Part shown: positions 51,700-60,726 of the stretch, in pieces
Numbering within the stretch: the first letter of the stretch is position 1
Layout: the number at the start of each line of letters is the position of its first letter
NCBI RefSeq assembly: GCF_008704555.1
Contig: NZ_CP023702.1
Coordinates: 7,424,001-7,488,000, forward strand
Direction: 5' to 3'
Length of the DNA: 64,000 nt
Source of the DNA: Streptomyces nitrosporeus
Lineage (GTDB): Bacteria > Actinomycetota > Actinomycetes > Streptomycetales > Streptomycetaceae
Translations under genes and position numbers: made by a program
The notes under the pieces: generated by a model
Told to the model about the DNA's origin: nothing
Seen by the model: only the letters and a program-made list of their open reading frames with translations
The model's database searches: none

Positions 51700-53745
51700 T
51701 CAGCGCAGGAAGGCCGCGGCCACACCGGCGTCGACCGGGACGTGGAGGCCGGTGGTGTGGGTCAGGTCCCCGCCCGTCAGCGCGAACACCGCGTTGGCGA
51801 CGTGTTCCGGCAGGACCTCCCGCTTGAGGAGCGTGCGCCGGGCGTAGAACTCACCCAGCTGCTCCTCCTCGATCCCGTACGCCGCCGCCCGCTGCGCGCC
51901 CCACCCGGAGGCGAAGATCCCGGAACCGCGCACCACCCCGTCGGGGTTGACGCCGTTGACCCGGATGCCGTGCTCGCCGAGTTCGGCGGCGAGCAGCCGT
52001 ACCTGGTGCGCCTGGTCGGCCTTGGTGGCCGAATAGGCGATGTTCTGGGGACCCGCGAACACGGCGTTCTTGGAGACCACGTAGACGATGTCCCCGCCGA
52101 GGCCCTGCGCCCGCATCATCCGCGCCGCCTCCCGCGACACCAGGAACGACCCGCGGGCCATGATGTCGTGCTGGAGGTCCCAGTCCGCGGCCGTCGTCTC
52201 CAGCAGCGGCTTGGAGACGGAGATCCCGGCGTTGTTGACGACGAGGTCCACCCCGCCGAACGCCAGCGCCGCGGCCCGGAACGCCTCGGTGATCTGCTCC
52301 TCCGAGGTGACGTCCACCGTCACCGCCACGGCCTTGTCCGGTCCGCCGAGCTCCTCGGCCACCGCCGCCGCGTTCCCGGCGTCCAGGTCGGCGACGACGA
52401 CGCAGGCCCCCTCGGCGACGAGCCGGCGGGCGACGGCCCTGCCGATGCCCGACCCGGCCCCGGTCACCAGGGCGACCCGGGTGGCGAGGGGCTTCGGCTC
52501 CGGCATCCTGCGGAGCTTGGCCTCCTCCAGCTCCCAGTACTCGATGCGGAACTTCTCGGACTCCTCGATCGGCGCGTAGGAGGAAACGGCCTCGGCGCCC
52601 CGCATCACATTGATCGCGTTGAGGTAGAACTCACCCGCGACCCGAGCGGTCTGCTTGTCCTTGCCGAAGGTGAACATCCCGATCCCGGGCACCAGGACGA
52701 CGGCCGGGTCCGCGCCGCGCATCGCGGGCGAGCCGGGAACGGCATGCCGTTCGTAGTACGCGCGGTACTCCTGCCGGTACTCCTCGTGGAGCACCCGGAG
52801 CCGTGCGACCGCCTCGTCCAGCGGCACGTCGGCCGGCAGGTCCAGGACCAGCGGCCTGACCTTCGTACGGAGGAAGTGGTCCGGGCACGACGTGCCGAGA
52901 GCGGCCAGACGGGGGTGCTCGGTGCGGGAGAGGAAGTCCAGCACCGGCTCCGCGTCGGTGAAGTGGCCCACCTGGGGCCGGTCCGCGGACGCCAGCGAGC
53001 GGATCACCGGAGCGAGGGCGGCCGCCCTCTCGCGGCGCTCCTGCTCACCCGGAGTCCGCCGCCCGGCAATCACGGCGCCGAACGGCTCGGGCCGGCCCCG
53101 CTCCGCCAGGAACGCCTCGGCGGTACGGATCATCCAGAGCGCGTTGCGCTCGCACTCCTCGGAGCTGTCGCCCCAGGCGGTGATGCCGTGCCCCCCGAGA
53201 ACCACGCCGACCGCCCCGGGGCGGGCCTCCTTGACGGCCGCGATGTCCAGGCCGAGCTGGAAACCGGGACGGTGCCAGTCCACCCAGGCCACCTTGCCGC
53301 CGAAACACTCGGCGGTGAGCTTCTCGCCGTCGGCCGCGCAGGCCAGCGCGATTCCCGAGTCCGGATGCAGATGGTCCACATGGGCGGCCTCGACCAGGGC
53401 GTGCATCGCGGTGTCGATCGAGGGGGCGGCGCCGCCCTTGCCGTGCAGGCAGTAGTCGAACGCCTGGACCATCTCGTCCTCACGTCCGGCCCCTGGATAC
53501 ACGTCCTTGAGGGCACGCACCCGGTCCAGCCGGAGCACCGCGAGACCGGCCTCGGTCAGGGTGCCCAGGTCGCCGCCCGATCCCTTCACCCAGAGGAGTT
53601 CGGTCTCCTGCCCGGTGACGGGATCGGTCTCCGCCCCCTTGGCCGAGGCGTTGCCGCCGGCGTAGTTGGTGTTGCGCGGGTCGGATCCGATGCGGTGCGC
53701 CCGGTCGAGAAGGGCGGCGACCTCGGGGTGCGTCGCGGACGTCAT
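51700..53745 (-). CDS. Bifunctional rhamnulose-1-phosphate aldolase/short-chain (lactaldehyde) dehydrogenase
   Basis: 681 residues. N-terminal ~400 residues are a class II aldolase with metal-binding HVDHLHPDSGIALA and VLGGHGITAWGDSSEE. The C-terminal ~250 residues are an SDR: VTGAGSGIGRAVARRLVAEG, NNAGISVSKPLLE, YSATKADQAHQVRL. This RhaEW-type fusion splits rhamnulose-1-P into DHAP and L-lactaldehyde and oxidises the latter. Middle gene of the operon. Confidence 0.94.
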   Translation of the reverse strand: MTSATHPEVAALLDRAHRIGSDPRNTNYAGGNASAKGAETDPVTGQETELLWVKGSGGDLGTLTEAGLAVLRLDRVRALKDVYPGAGREDEMVQAFDYCLHGKGGAAPSIDTAMHALVEAAHVDHLHPDSGIALACAADGEKLTAECFGGKVAWVDWHRPGFQLGLDIAAVKEARPGAVGVVLGGHGITAWGDSSEECERNALWMIRTAEAFLAERGRPEPFGAVIAGRRTPGEQERRERAAALAPVIRSLASADRPQVGHFTDAEPVLDFLSRTEHPRLAALGTSCPDHFLRTKVRPLVLDLPADVPLDEAVARLRVLHEEYRQEYRAYYERHAVPGSPAMRGADPAVVLVPGIGMFTFGKDKQTARVAGEFYLNAINVMRGAEAVSSYAPIEESEKFRIEYWELEEAKLRRMPEPKPLATRVALVTGAGSGIGRAVARRLVAEGACVVVADLDAGNAAAVAEELGGPDKAVAVTVDVTSEEQITEAFRAAALAFGGVDLVVNNAGISVSKPLLETTAADWDLQHDIMARGSFLVSREAARMMRAQGLGGDIVYVVSKNAVFAGPQNIAYSATKADQAHQVRLLAAELGEHGIRVNGVNPDGVVRGSGIFASGWGAQRAAAYGIEEEQLGEFYARRTLLKREVLPEHVANAVFALTGGDLTHTTGLHVPVDAGVAAAFLR

Positions 53746-53793
53746 GGGATTTCCTTCGTGGTGGGAGCGGACGGATGCGGGGGAGCGGGACGC

Positions 53794-54960
53794 TCAGGCG
53801 CCCCAGCCGGCCTGTGTGCCGCCGACCCGGTCGGCGGCGATGCGGTCCTGGTTGCCGGAGGCGAGGTAGGCGGCGAACGGGTCGCGGGCCAGCCCGAGTT
53901 CCTCGCGTACCTCGGCCAGCAGCGGCCGTACGTCGGTGTTGAAGGCGTCCATCAGCACGCCGTTGGCGGCGAGCACGTCACCGGACCGCTGGGCGGTGGC
54001 CAGCGCATCGGAGTCGACCAGCAGGGCCTTCGCGGTCGCCTCCTGCACATTGGTGACGGAGCGGATGACGGCCGGGATCTTGGCCTCGATGTTGTGGCAC
54101 TGGTCGAGCATGAAGTTGACGTTTCTCTCCGGGGCCAGCCCGCCGTTGCAGACCACCTCGTACATGATGCGGAACAGCTGGAAGGGGTCTGCGGAGCCGG
54201 CCATCAGGTCGTCGTCGGCGTAGAAGCGCGAGTTGAAGTCGAAGGCGCCCAGCTTCCCCTCGCGCAGCAGGAACGCCACGATGAACTCGATGTTGGTGCC
54301 GGGGGCGTGGTGGCCGGTGTCCACGACCACCTGCGCCTTGGGGCCCAGCTTGAGGCAGTGGGCGTAGGAGGTGCCCCAGTCCGGGACATCGGTGGTGTAG
54401 AAAGCCGGTTCGAAGAGCTTGTACTCGAGCAGCATCCGCTGGTCCTCGCCGAGCCGCTCGTAGACCTCCGCCAACGCCTCGGCCAGCCGGTCCTGCCGGT
54501 CCGAGATGCTGTCCTGGCCGGGGTAGTTGGTGCCGTCCGAGAACCACAGCTTGAGGTCGGGCGAGCCGGTCGCGTCCATGATGTCGACGCACTCGAGAAG
54601 GTGATCGGTCGCCTTGCGCCGCACCTTGGGGTCGGGGTGTGTGACCGAGCCGAGTTTGAAGTCGTCGTCCTGGAAGACGTTGGAGTTGATCGCGCCGATG
54701 CGCAGGCCGAGGTCCCGTGCGTGCCTGGTCAGTGCCGGGTAGTCCTCCACCTGGTCCCACGGGATGTGCAGCGACACCTTCGGGGCGACACCGGTGTGGC
54801 GATGGACCTGTGCCGCGTCCGCCAGCTTCTCGTAGGGATCGCGGGGGACGCCGGCCTGCGCGAAGACCTTGAAGCGCGTCCCGGAATTGCCGTACCCCCA
54901 CGACGGCGTCTCGATGACCTGGGACTTCAGGGCTGCCTTGACGGCCGACACATCAGACAT
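53794..54960 (-). CDS. rhaI: L-rhamnose isomerase
   Basis: 388 residues from ATG 54960 with GAGGTG upstream; two further in-frame codons precede it but lack spacing. TIM-barrel xylose-isomerase superfamily: VSLHIPWDQVEDYPAL, LKLWFSDGTNYPGQDSISDR, EYKLFEPAFYTTDVPDW, VVVDTGHHAPGTNIEF, FDFNSRFYADDDLMAG. Metal ligands Glu/Asp/His are in these segments. Converts L-rhamnose to L-rhamnulose; first gene of the operon. Confidence 0.93.
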   Translation of the reverse strand: MSDVSAVKAALKSQVIETPSWGYGNSGTRFKVFAQAGVPRDPYEKLADAAQVHRHTGVAPKVSLHIPWDQVEDYPALTRHARDLGLRIGAINSNVFQDDDFKLGSVTHPDPKVRRKATDHLLECVDIMDATGSPDLKLWFSDGTNYPGQDSISDRQDRLAEALAEVYERLGEDQRMLLEYKLFEPAFYTTDVPDWGTSYAHCLKLGPKAQVVVDTGHHAPGTNIEFIVAFLLREGKLGAFDFNSRFYADDDLMAGSADPFQLFRIMYEVVCNGGLAPERNVNFMLDQCHNIEAKIPAVIRSVTNVQEATAKALLVDSDALATAQRSGDVLAANGVLMDAFNTDVRPLLAEVREELGLARDPFAAYLASGNQDRIAADRVGGTQAGWGA

Positions 54961-55062
54961 GAGCACCTCGTGGTCGAAACCGCCCGGCGGCCGGCCCCGC
55001 CCGGCGGCCGGGGAGGGCCGGGCGGCGAGCCACGCGAGCGGAACGTGCGGAAACAGGGAAAG

Positions 55063-55087
55063 TGAATCGTTTCATCGAATCGTTTCA
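55063..55087 (-). promoter_or_regulatory. Tandem LacI-family-like operators of the rhamnose operon
   Basis: TGAATCGTTTCA (55063-55074) and CGAATCGTTTCA (55076-55087) are two near-identical sites 13 bp apart. Each has the pseudo-palindromic TGAA-nCGn-TTCA form with a central CG seen in LacI/GalR operators. They lie about 105-130 bases upstream of rhaI and just downstream of the predicted transcription start, a position that would block transcription in the absence of inducer. No LacI gene is in the window. Confidence 0.7.
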
Positions 55088-55096
55088 CCGGTCCGT

Positions 55097-55126
55097 ACGC
55101 TAAGTAGGCGTACGTCTGTCAGTCAA
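55097..55126 (-). promoter_or_regulatory. Predicted rhamnose-operon promoter
   Basis: On the minus strand, -35 TTGACT (55126-55121), an 18-base spacer and -10 TAGCGT (55102-55097). The predicted start falls near 55090, directly beside the tandem operators. Confidence 0.5.
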
Positions 55127-55179
55127 GGTGCTGGTCAGCTTTTGGAGGACTTGAATCAATTCACCAGGGTGTGCGGGGC

Positions 55180-55217
55180 GCGACTGACCGCACCGCCCGC
55201 GACTGACCGCACCGCCC
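55180..55217. repeat. 19-bp tandem duplication
   Basis: Two perfect adjacent copies (55180-55198, 55199-55217; unit starts GCGACTGACCGC) upstream of the rhamnose promoter in non-coding sequence. Confidence 0.75.
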
Positions 55218-55337
55218 GCGTCCGGCCTCGTCGCCCGGGAGGCCCGGCCGGCCCGCTGCCGGAGCCTGCTGCGCCGCCCCCGTGTCCTGCCGCCACCCGC
55301 GCCCCGTCGCTCCCCGGCCCCCCGATACCCCGGGTCC

Positions 55338-55568
55338 TCAGCGCTCCGGGCCGGTCGTGCCCGGCAGCAACTGCCGTACGAGGGAGAACAGGCGCTCCTC
55401 GTTGCCCCGGAGACCGGCGCCGCGCAGGGCGTCGTCCGCCTCAGCGAGGGGGGAGGCCAGCAACGGCAGGTGGAGCGGGGCCCCCGCGGGATCGTCCAGC
55501 ACGGCGCGTGTGGTCTCCAGCAACCGCACATACGCCTGGGCCGCGGTGACTTCGTCGTCGTGGGACAT
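55338..55568 (-). CDS. Hypothetical protein (76 aa)
   Basis: ATG 55568 (MSHDDEVTAAQAYVRLLETT) with AGGAGA upstream. Mostly helical, acidic, no cysteines; ends LFSLVRQLLPGTTGPER. No motif recognised. Upstream on the same strand lies another unknown gene beyond a tandem-repeat tract. Confidence 0.65.
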   Translation of the reverse strand: MSHDDEVTAAQAYVRLLETTRAVLDDPAGAPLHLPLLASPLAEADDALRGAGLRGNEERLFSLVRQLLPGTTGPER

Positions 55569-55649
55569 GTCGTCGTCTCCTGTCCGAAGGGGTCGGACCG
55601 TCAAGGATTCCCCATGGGTCCGACAACGCGGGGCACGGCACGGGCGGGC

Positions 55650-55745
55650 CCCCACCGCGCCGCCGCGCGGATCCCCACCGCGCCGCCGCGCGGACCGGCT
55701 CACCGCGCTGCCGCGCGGACCGGCTCACCGCGCCGCCCCGCGGAC
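55650..55745. repeat. Four tandem 23-25-bp repeats
   Basis: Units 55650-55672, 55673-55695, 55696-55720 and 55721-55745 share CACCGCGCCGCCGCGCGGA with few changes; each contains a CCGCGCGG-type palindrome. The tract covers the stop codon (55725-55727) of the gene to its right. Confidence 0.7.
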
Positions 55746-56216
55746 CGGCCGCTTCGGAGGCTCGACCTCCAGATACCGGCGGCGGCGCGGCCCCCGGTAC
55801 AGGAGAGCCGTCCAGCCCGACCGCCGCAGCACCTGAAGGCATTCCCCCAGCGCCTCCTCCTCGTCGTGCACCGCACCGCTCCCCGGCGGACCCGACCACT
55901 CGACCCGCACCGCTCCGGGGACCCCGCCCCCGGACACGCGGTACCCCGTGGCGACGCGCTCCCCCGATTCCCCCGTCGCCGACGGAGGGATCCCCGCCGA
56001 CTCCAGGACGAGGGACACCGCCCTCACCGGCCGGTGCAGCTCCCACTCGGCGGGCACGCCCTCGGGGTCCGCGTGGTCCGGACGGGTCAGCCGCCGGATC
56101 TGCAACAGCCCCTCGAAAGCGGTCCGTACCGCTCCGGCACGCTCCTGAGGGCTGCCGGCGGACGGCGGCCCGTCCCCCGTGGCGGGTTCGAACGCGGTGC
56201 CGTGAGAATCCCGCAT
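55725..56216 (-). CDS. Hypothetical protein (163 aa)
   Basis: ATG 56216 (MRDSHGTAFEPATG) preceded by GGAGAGGGG. Alternating helical and strand segments (TAFEGLLQIRRLTRPDH, VSLVLESAGIPPSA, ECLQVLRRSGWTALLYRGPR). Unrecognised. The final codons come from a tandem repeat tract, so the C terminus may vary between strains. Confidence 0.6.
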   Translation of the reverse strand: MRDSHGTAFEPATGDGPPSAGSPQERAGAVRTAFEGLLQIRRLTRPDHADPEGVPAEWELHRPVRAVSLVLESAGIPPSATGESGERVATGYRVSGGGVPGAVRVEWSGPPGSGAVHDEEEALGECLQVLRRSGWTALLYRGPRRRRYLEVEPPKRPVRGAAR

Positions 56217-56347
56217 ACCCCTCTCCCCTCCCACCCGTACGGTGTCCTGCCCCCAGTGTGCGGCCCGCCACCGACAACGGGCGGGCCGCTGCGGAGAACA
56301 CGCCCGATATGCTCGGCTCCCACCGACGCGCCTGGAGGAACGAGCAC

Positions 56348-57211
56348 GTGCCCGGCAACGACCCGATATCCGTACCCACCCCCCGGCGGGCGGACCTGCG
56401 CGCCGACTGCGCGAACTGCTTCGGGCTGTGCTGCGTGGCACTCACACTGACCGCGTCCGCGGACTTCGCCCTGGACAAGGAGGCCGGCACGCCCTGCCCC
56501 AACCTGGACGAGGACTTCCGCTGCGGCATCCACACCCGGCTGAGACCGGAAGGCTTTTCCGGGTGCACGGTGTACGACTGTTTCGGCGCGGGCCAGAAGG
56601 TCTCCCGGCAGACCTACGGAGGAAGGGACTGGCGGCAGCGGCCGGAGACCGCGCAGCAGATGTTCCAGGTGTTCCCCGTGATGAGGCAGCTCCACGAACT
56701 GCTGTGGTACCTCACCGAGGCCCTGGCCCTGCGTGCCGCCGCGCCCCTGCACGCCCAACTGCGCACCGCTCTGCACACCACCGAGCGGTTCACCCGTGCC
56801 TCCGCCGGGGAACTCGCGGAACTGGACGTGGCGGGACACCGGGACCACGTCGCCGCCCTCCTGCTCCGCACCGGCGAACTCGTCCGGTCCGCCGAGCGGC
56901 CGGGCGGGAGACGGAGCCACCGGGGCGCCGACCTCATCGGAGCCCGGCTCAAGGGGGCCGATCTGCGCGCCGCCGACCTCCGCGGGGCCCTCCTCGTCGC
57001 GGCGGACCTGCGCGGGGCCGACCTGCGTACGGCCGACGTCATCGGCGCGGACTTCCGCGACGCCGATCTGAGCGGCGCCGATCTCACCGGCGCGCTGTTC
57101 CTCACACAGGCTCAGCTGAACGCGGCGAAGGGCAGCACCGCCACCCGGCTGCCGGGGACCCTGGCCAGGCCCGCCCACTGGACCGCCGGAAGGCCGGCCG
57201 GCCGGGCGTGA
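56348..57211 (+). CDS. Cys-cluster (YkgJ-like) domain fused to pentapeptide repeats
   Basis: 287 residues from GTG 56348 with GGAGG about nine bases upstream. The N-terminal ~75 residues hold CANCFGLCC (C-x2-C-x3-CC), then CPNLDEDFRCGIHTRL and CTVYDC, as in metal-binding YkgJ-type clusters. A helical middle follows. The C terminus has about 10 pentapeptide units (ADLIG, ARLKG, ADLRA, ADLRG, ADFRD, ADLSG, ADLTG) forming a right-handed quadrilateral helix. The combination is uncommon. Confidence 0.8.
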   Translation: MPGNDPISVPTPRRADLRADCANCFGLCCVALTLTASADFALDKEAGTPCPNLDEDFRCGIHTRLRPEGFSGCTVYDCFGAGQKVSRQTYGGRDWRQRPETAQQMFQVFPVMRQLHELLWYLTEALALRAAAPLHAQLRTALHTTERFTRASAGELAELDVAGHRDHVAALLLRTGELVRSAERPGGRRSHRGADLIGARLKGADLRAADLRGALLVAADLRGADLRTADVIGADFRDADLSGADLTGALFLTQAQLNAAKGSTATRLPGTLARPAHWTAGRPAGRA

Positions 57212-57290
57212 ACGGATCGCCCCGCCGGTTCGTTGTACTGGAGGCGTACAGGCGACGCCCCCCGTACACCGGACCCTAGGAGCACCCCAC

Positions 57291-58652
57291 ATGGCACGTC
57301 CCGCCGAGAGCACCCGCACCGCCCCCGCCGGCGCGGGCGACCGCACACGACTGGTCGAACAGCTCATGGAGAGATTCCCCCACGTCCCGAGGGAAGCCGT
57401 GATCAAGGAGGACCTGCTGCGCGGGGGCATGGCCTTCGACGAATCCGCGCTCAGCGACAACGAACACGGTGACGTCAAGCCGAAGTCCTACTTCATCTTC
57501 TCCTTCGACCACGGCACCCTCCCGGAGCTGGGGGCCGCCGCCCTGCGCCGGCCGCCTGAGGAGATCGTCCTCACCGGCGGCCCCTACGGCCTGCGCCGCA
57601 CCGTGGTGTCCGTGCGGGTCAACCCGGCGTCCCCGTACCGGGTGGCGGCCGGCCCCGACGGGGTGCTCGGGCTGTACCTCGACGGAACCCGGATCTCGGA
57701 CGTCGGGCTGCCCCCGATGCCGGACTACTACCGGCACACCCTGGAGAACGGGAAGTCCGTGATGGAGGTGGCCCCCACCATCCAGTGGGGCTACCTGATC
57801 TACCTCACGGTCTTCCGGGTCTGCCAGTACTTCGGCGCGAAGGAGGAGTGCCAGTACTGCGACATCAACCACAACTGGCGCCAGCACAAGGCGGCGGGGC
57901 GCCCCTACACGGGGGTGAAGGACGTCGACGAGGTCCTCGAGGCCCTGGAGATCATCGACCGGCACGACACCGCGCGGACCACCACGGCCTACACCCTCAC
58001 CGGCGGCGCCATCACCTCACGCGTCCAGGGACGGGACGAGGCCGACTTCTACGGGCGCTACGCCAAGGCCATCGAGGAACGCTTCCCCGGCCGCTGGATC
58101 GGCAAGGTGGTCGCCCAGGCACTTCCCAAGGACGACGTCCAGCGCTTTCACGACTACGGGGTGAAGATCTACCACCCCAACTACGAGGTGTGGGACCGCC
58201 GGCTGTTCGAGCTGTACTGCCCCGGCAAGGAGCGCTACGTGGGCCGTGACGAATGGCACCGGCGCATCCTCGACTCGGCCGGCGTCTTCGGGGCCCGCAA
58301 CGTCATCCCCAACTTCGTGGCCGGCGTGGAGATGGCCGAGCCGTTCGGTTTCACCACGGTCGACGAGGCCATCGCCTCCACCACCGAGGGCCTGCGGTTC
58401 TTCATGTCGCACGGCATCACCCCGCGCTTCACCACCTGGTGCCCGGAGCCCACCACACCGCTGGGCAGGACCAACCCCGACGGCGCACCGCTCGAGTACC
58501 ACATCCGGCTGCTGGAGGCGTACCGCGCCACCATGGAGGAGTACGGACTGTCCTCGCCGCCCGGATACGGCCCGGCGGGCCCGGGGCGCGCCGTGTTCTC
58601 CGTGAGCTCGTTCATGGACAGCCTCCCGCCCGAGGCGGCGACCGGAGCGTGA
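57291..58652 (+). CDS. Radical SAM protein with atypical C-x8-C-x2-C cluster
   Basis: 453 residues. Cys178, Cys187 and Cys190 lie in RVCQYFGAKEECQYCDIN, a CxxC-type iron-sulfur site with a wider first gap than the classic CxxxCxxC. Further support: TTAYTLTGGAITS (the GGE-like SAM-amine region), VKIYHPNYEVWD, and HGITPRFTTWCPEPTTPLG. A ~170-residue N-terminal domain precedes the barrel. No peptide or partner gene is adjacent; it has its own terminator. Substrate unknown. Confidence 0.8.
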   Translation: MARPAESTRTAPAGAGDRTRLVEQLMERFPHVPREAVIKEDLLRGGMAFDESALSDNEHGDVKPKSYFIFSFDHGTLPELGAAALRRPPEEIVLTGGPYGLRRTVVSVRVNPASPYRVAAGPDGVLGLYLDGTRISDVGLPPMPDYYRHTLENGKSVMEVAPTIQWGYLIYLTVFRVCQYFGAKEECQYCDINHNWRQHKAAGRPYTGVKDVDEVLEALEIIDRHDTARTTTAYTLTGGAITSRVQGRDEADFYGRYAKAIEERFPGRWIGKVVAQALPKDDVQRFHDYGVKIYHPNYEVWDRRLFELYCPGKERYVGRDEWHRRILDSAGVFGARNVIPNFVAGVEMAEPFGFTTVDEAIASTTEGLRFFMSHGITPRFTTWCPEPTTPLGRTNPDGAPLEYHIRLLEAYRATMEEYGLSSPPGYGPAGPGRAVFSVSSFMDSLPPEAATGA

Positions 58653-58683
58653 GCACCGGCGGCTGAGGGCCGCCGGCATGCGC

Positions 58684-58731
58684 GCCGGCCGGGGCGGGTA
58701 CCACCACCGGGTGGGACCCGCCCCGGCCGGC
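58684..58731 (+). terminator. Strong hairpin terminator
   Basis: A perfect 16-bp stem (58684-58699 with 58716-58731, arm GCCGGCCGGGGCGGGT) and 16-base loop, 31 bases after the radical SAM stop. It isolates that gene from the oxidase gene. Confidence 0.85.
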
Positions 58732-58949
58732 ACCGTCGGCCTCCGCGCCCTCCGCCCGACGCGTACGGCCCCCACGTCCTCCACCCGGCCCCGGGCCCCG
58801 CGTCAACGTACCGGTGTGTGCCATCCGCCAGTGGAGTGTCCTTTTCCAACCACGGGTGCGGAGTCCCCCGAGATATCAGGCGGTGCCGCCGCGGGAAGTC
58901 CATTCTGGTCGCCGAGTCCGTAACGGCCGTCGACCGAAGGAGTGCCGCA

Positions 58950-60683
58950 GTGACGACGAGGGGCCCATCGGAATCGGTGGAGACCGATACCGCCGCCTAC
59001 GAGGACGAACTGCCCGTCCGCGCGAGGCAGCCGGGGAACGTGGTCATCAGGTGGCTGACCACCACGGACCACAAGACGATCGGCACGCTCTACCTGGTCA
59101 CCTCGTTCGCCTTCTTCCTCCTCGGCGGTGTGCTGGCGCTCGTGATGCGCGCCGAGCTGGCCCGCCCCGGTACGCAGATCGTGTCGAACGAGCAGTTCAA
59201 CCAGGCGTTCACGATGCACGGCACGATCATGCTGCTGATGTTCGCGACGCCGCTGTTCTCCGGTTTCGCGAACTGGATCATGCCGCTGCAGATCGGCGCG
59301 CCCGACGTGGCGTTCCCGCGGCTGAACATGTTCGCCTACTGGCTGTACCTCTTCGGCTCGCTGATCGCGGTGTCCGGGTTCCTCACCCCGCAGGGCGCGG
59401 CCGACTTCGGCTGGTTCGCCTACACACCGCTCACCGACGCCGAGCACTCGCCCGGGGTGGGCGGCGACCTCTGGATCATGGGTCTGGCCTTCTCCGGGTT
59501 CGGCACGATCCTCGGTTCGGTCAACTTCATCACCACGATCATCTGCATGCGCGCGCCCGGCATGACGATGTTCCGTATGCCGATCTTCACGTGGAACGTC
59601 CTGCTGACCGGTGTTCTGGTCCTGCTCGCTTTCCCGGTTCTGGCCGCCGCGCTCTTCGCGCTGGAAGTCGACCGTAAATTCGGCGCGCACATCTTCGACG
59701 CGTCCAACGGCGGCGCATTGCTCTGGCAGCACCTCTTCTGGTTCTTCGGACACCCAGAGGTGTACATCATCGCCCTGCCGTTCTTCGGAATCGTCTCGGA
59801 GATCATTCCGGTGTTCAGCCGGAAGCCGATCTTCGGATACATCGGCCTCATCAGCGCGACGATCGCCATCGCCGGCCTTTCCGTGACGGTGTGGGCGCAC
59901 CACATGTATGTGACGGGCGGGGTACTCCTCCCGTTCTTCTCCTTCATGACCTTCCTGATCGCCGTACCCACCGGGGTGAAATTCTTCAACTGGATCGGGA
60001 CGATGTGGAAGGGGTCGCTGTCCTTCGAGACACCGATGCTCTGGTCCATCGGATTCCTCGTCACCTTCCTGTTCGGCGGTCTGACCGGCGTGATCCTGGC
60101 CTCGCCGCCGCTGGACTTCCAGGTGTCCGACTCGTACTTCGTGGTCGCGCACTTCCACTACGTCGTCTTCGGCACCGTGGTCTTCGCGATGTTCGCCGGG
60201 TTCCACTTCTGGTGGCCGAAGTTCACCGGCAAGATGCTGGACGAGCGCCTCGGCAAGATGACCTTCTGGACGCTTTTCTTCGGCTTCCACGGCACCTTCC
60301 TCGTACAGCACTGGCTCGGCGCCGAAGGCATGCCGCGCCGCTACGCGGACTACCTGGCCGCCGACGGATTCACCGCGCTCAACACCGTGTCGACGATCTC
60401 CTCGTTCCTGCTGGGCCTGTCGATGCTGCCCTTCCTGTACAACGTCTGGAAGACGTCCAAGTACGGCAAGCAGGTCCAGGTGGACGACCCGTGGGGCTAC
60501 GGCCGTTCGCTGGAATGGGCGACGTCCTGCCCGCCGCCGCGGCACAACTTCGTCAGCCTGCCGCGCATCCGCTCGGAATCCCCGGCGTTCGACCTGCACT
60601 ACCCCGCCGTCCGTGCCACGGACGAGATGACGAACCGGCCCGAGGAATCCGTGGCGGTGGCGCCGGGGGACAAGCACGAGTGA
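58950..60683 (+). CDS. ctaD: Cytochrome c oxidase subunit I (stand-alone paralogue)
   Basis: 577 residues from GTG 58950 with AAGGAG (58937-58942). Twelve-helix haem-copper oxidase core: low-spin haem His in TMHGTIMLL, CuB/crosslinked HPEVYII, AHHMYV, and haem ligands in VAHFHYVVFG. It would form the proton-pumping catalytic subunit of an aa3 oxidase. The usual neighbours (ctaC, ctaE, ctaF, qcr genes) are absent, so it is a second copy that may swap into the main complex under particular conditions. Confidence 0.95.
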   Translation: MTTRGPSESVETDTAAYEDELPVRARQPGNVVIRWLTTTDHKTIGTLYLVTSFAFFLLGGVLALVMRAELARPGTQIVSNEQFNQAFTMHGTIMLLMFATPLFSGFANWIMPLQIGAPDVAFPRLNMFAYWLYLFGSLIAVSGFLTPQGAADFGWFAYTPLTDAEHSPGVGGDLWIMGLAFSGFGTILGSVNFITTIICMRAPGMTMFRMPIFTWNVLLTGVLVLLAFPVLAAALFALEVDRKFGAHIFDASNGGALLWQHLFWFFGHPEVYIIALPFFGIVSEIIPVFSRKPIFGYIGLISATIAIAGLSVTVWAHHMYVTGGVLLPFFSFMTFLIAVPTGVKFFNWIGTMWKGSLSFETPMLWSIGFLVTFLFGGLTGVILASPPLDFQVSDSYFVVAHFHYVVFGTVVFAMFAGFHFWWPKFTGKMLDERLGKMTFWTLFFGFHGTFLVQHWLGAEGMPRRYADYLAADGFTALNTVSTISSFLLGLSMLPFLYNVWKTSKYGKQVQVDDPWGYGRSLEWATSCPPPRHNFVSLPRIRSESPAFDLHYPAVRATDEMTNRPEESVAVAPGDKHE

Positions 60684-60726
60684 CCGGTGAGCCGCCCGGG
60701 ACGACGGGGCAGACGAGAGGAATGCT

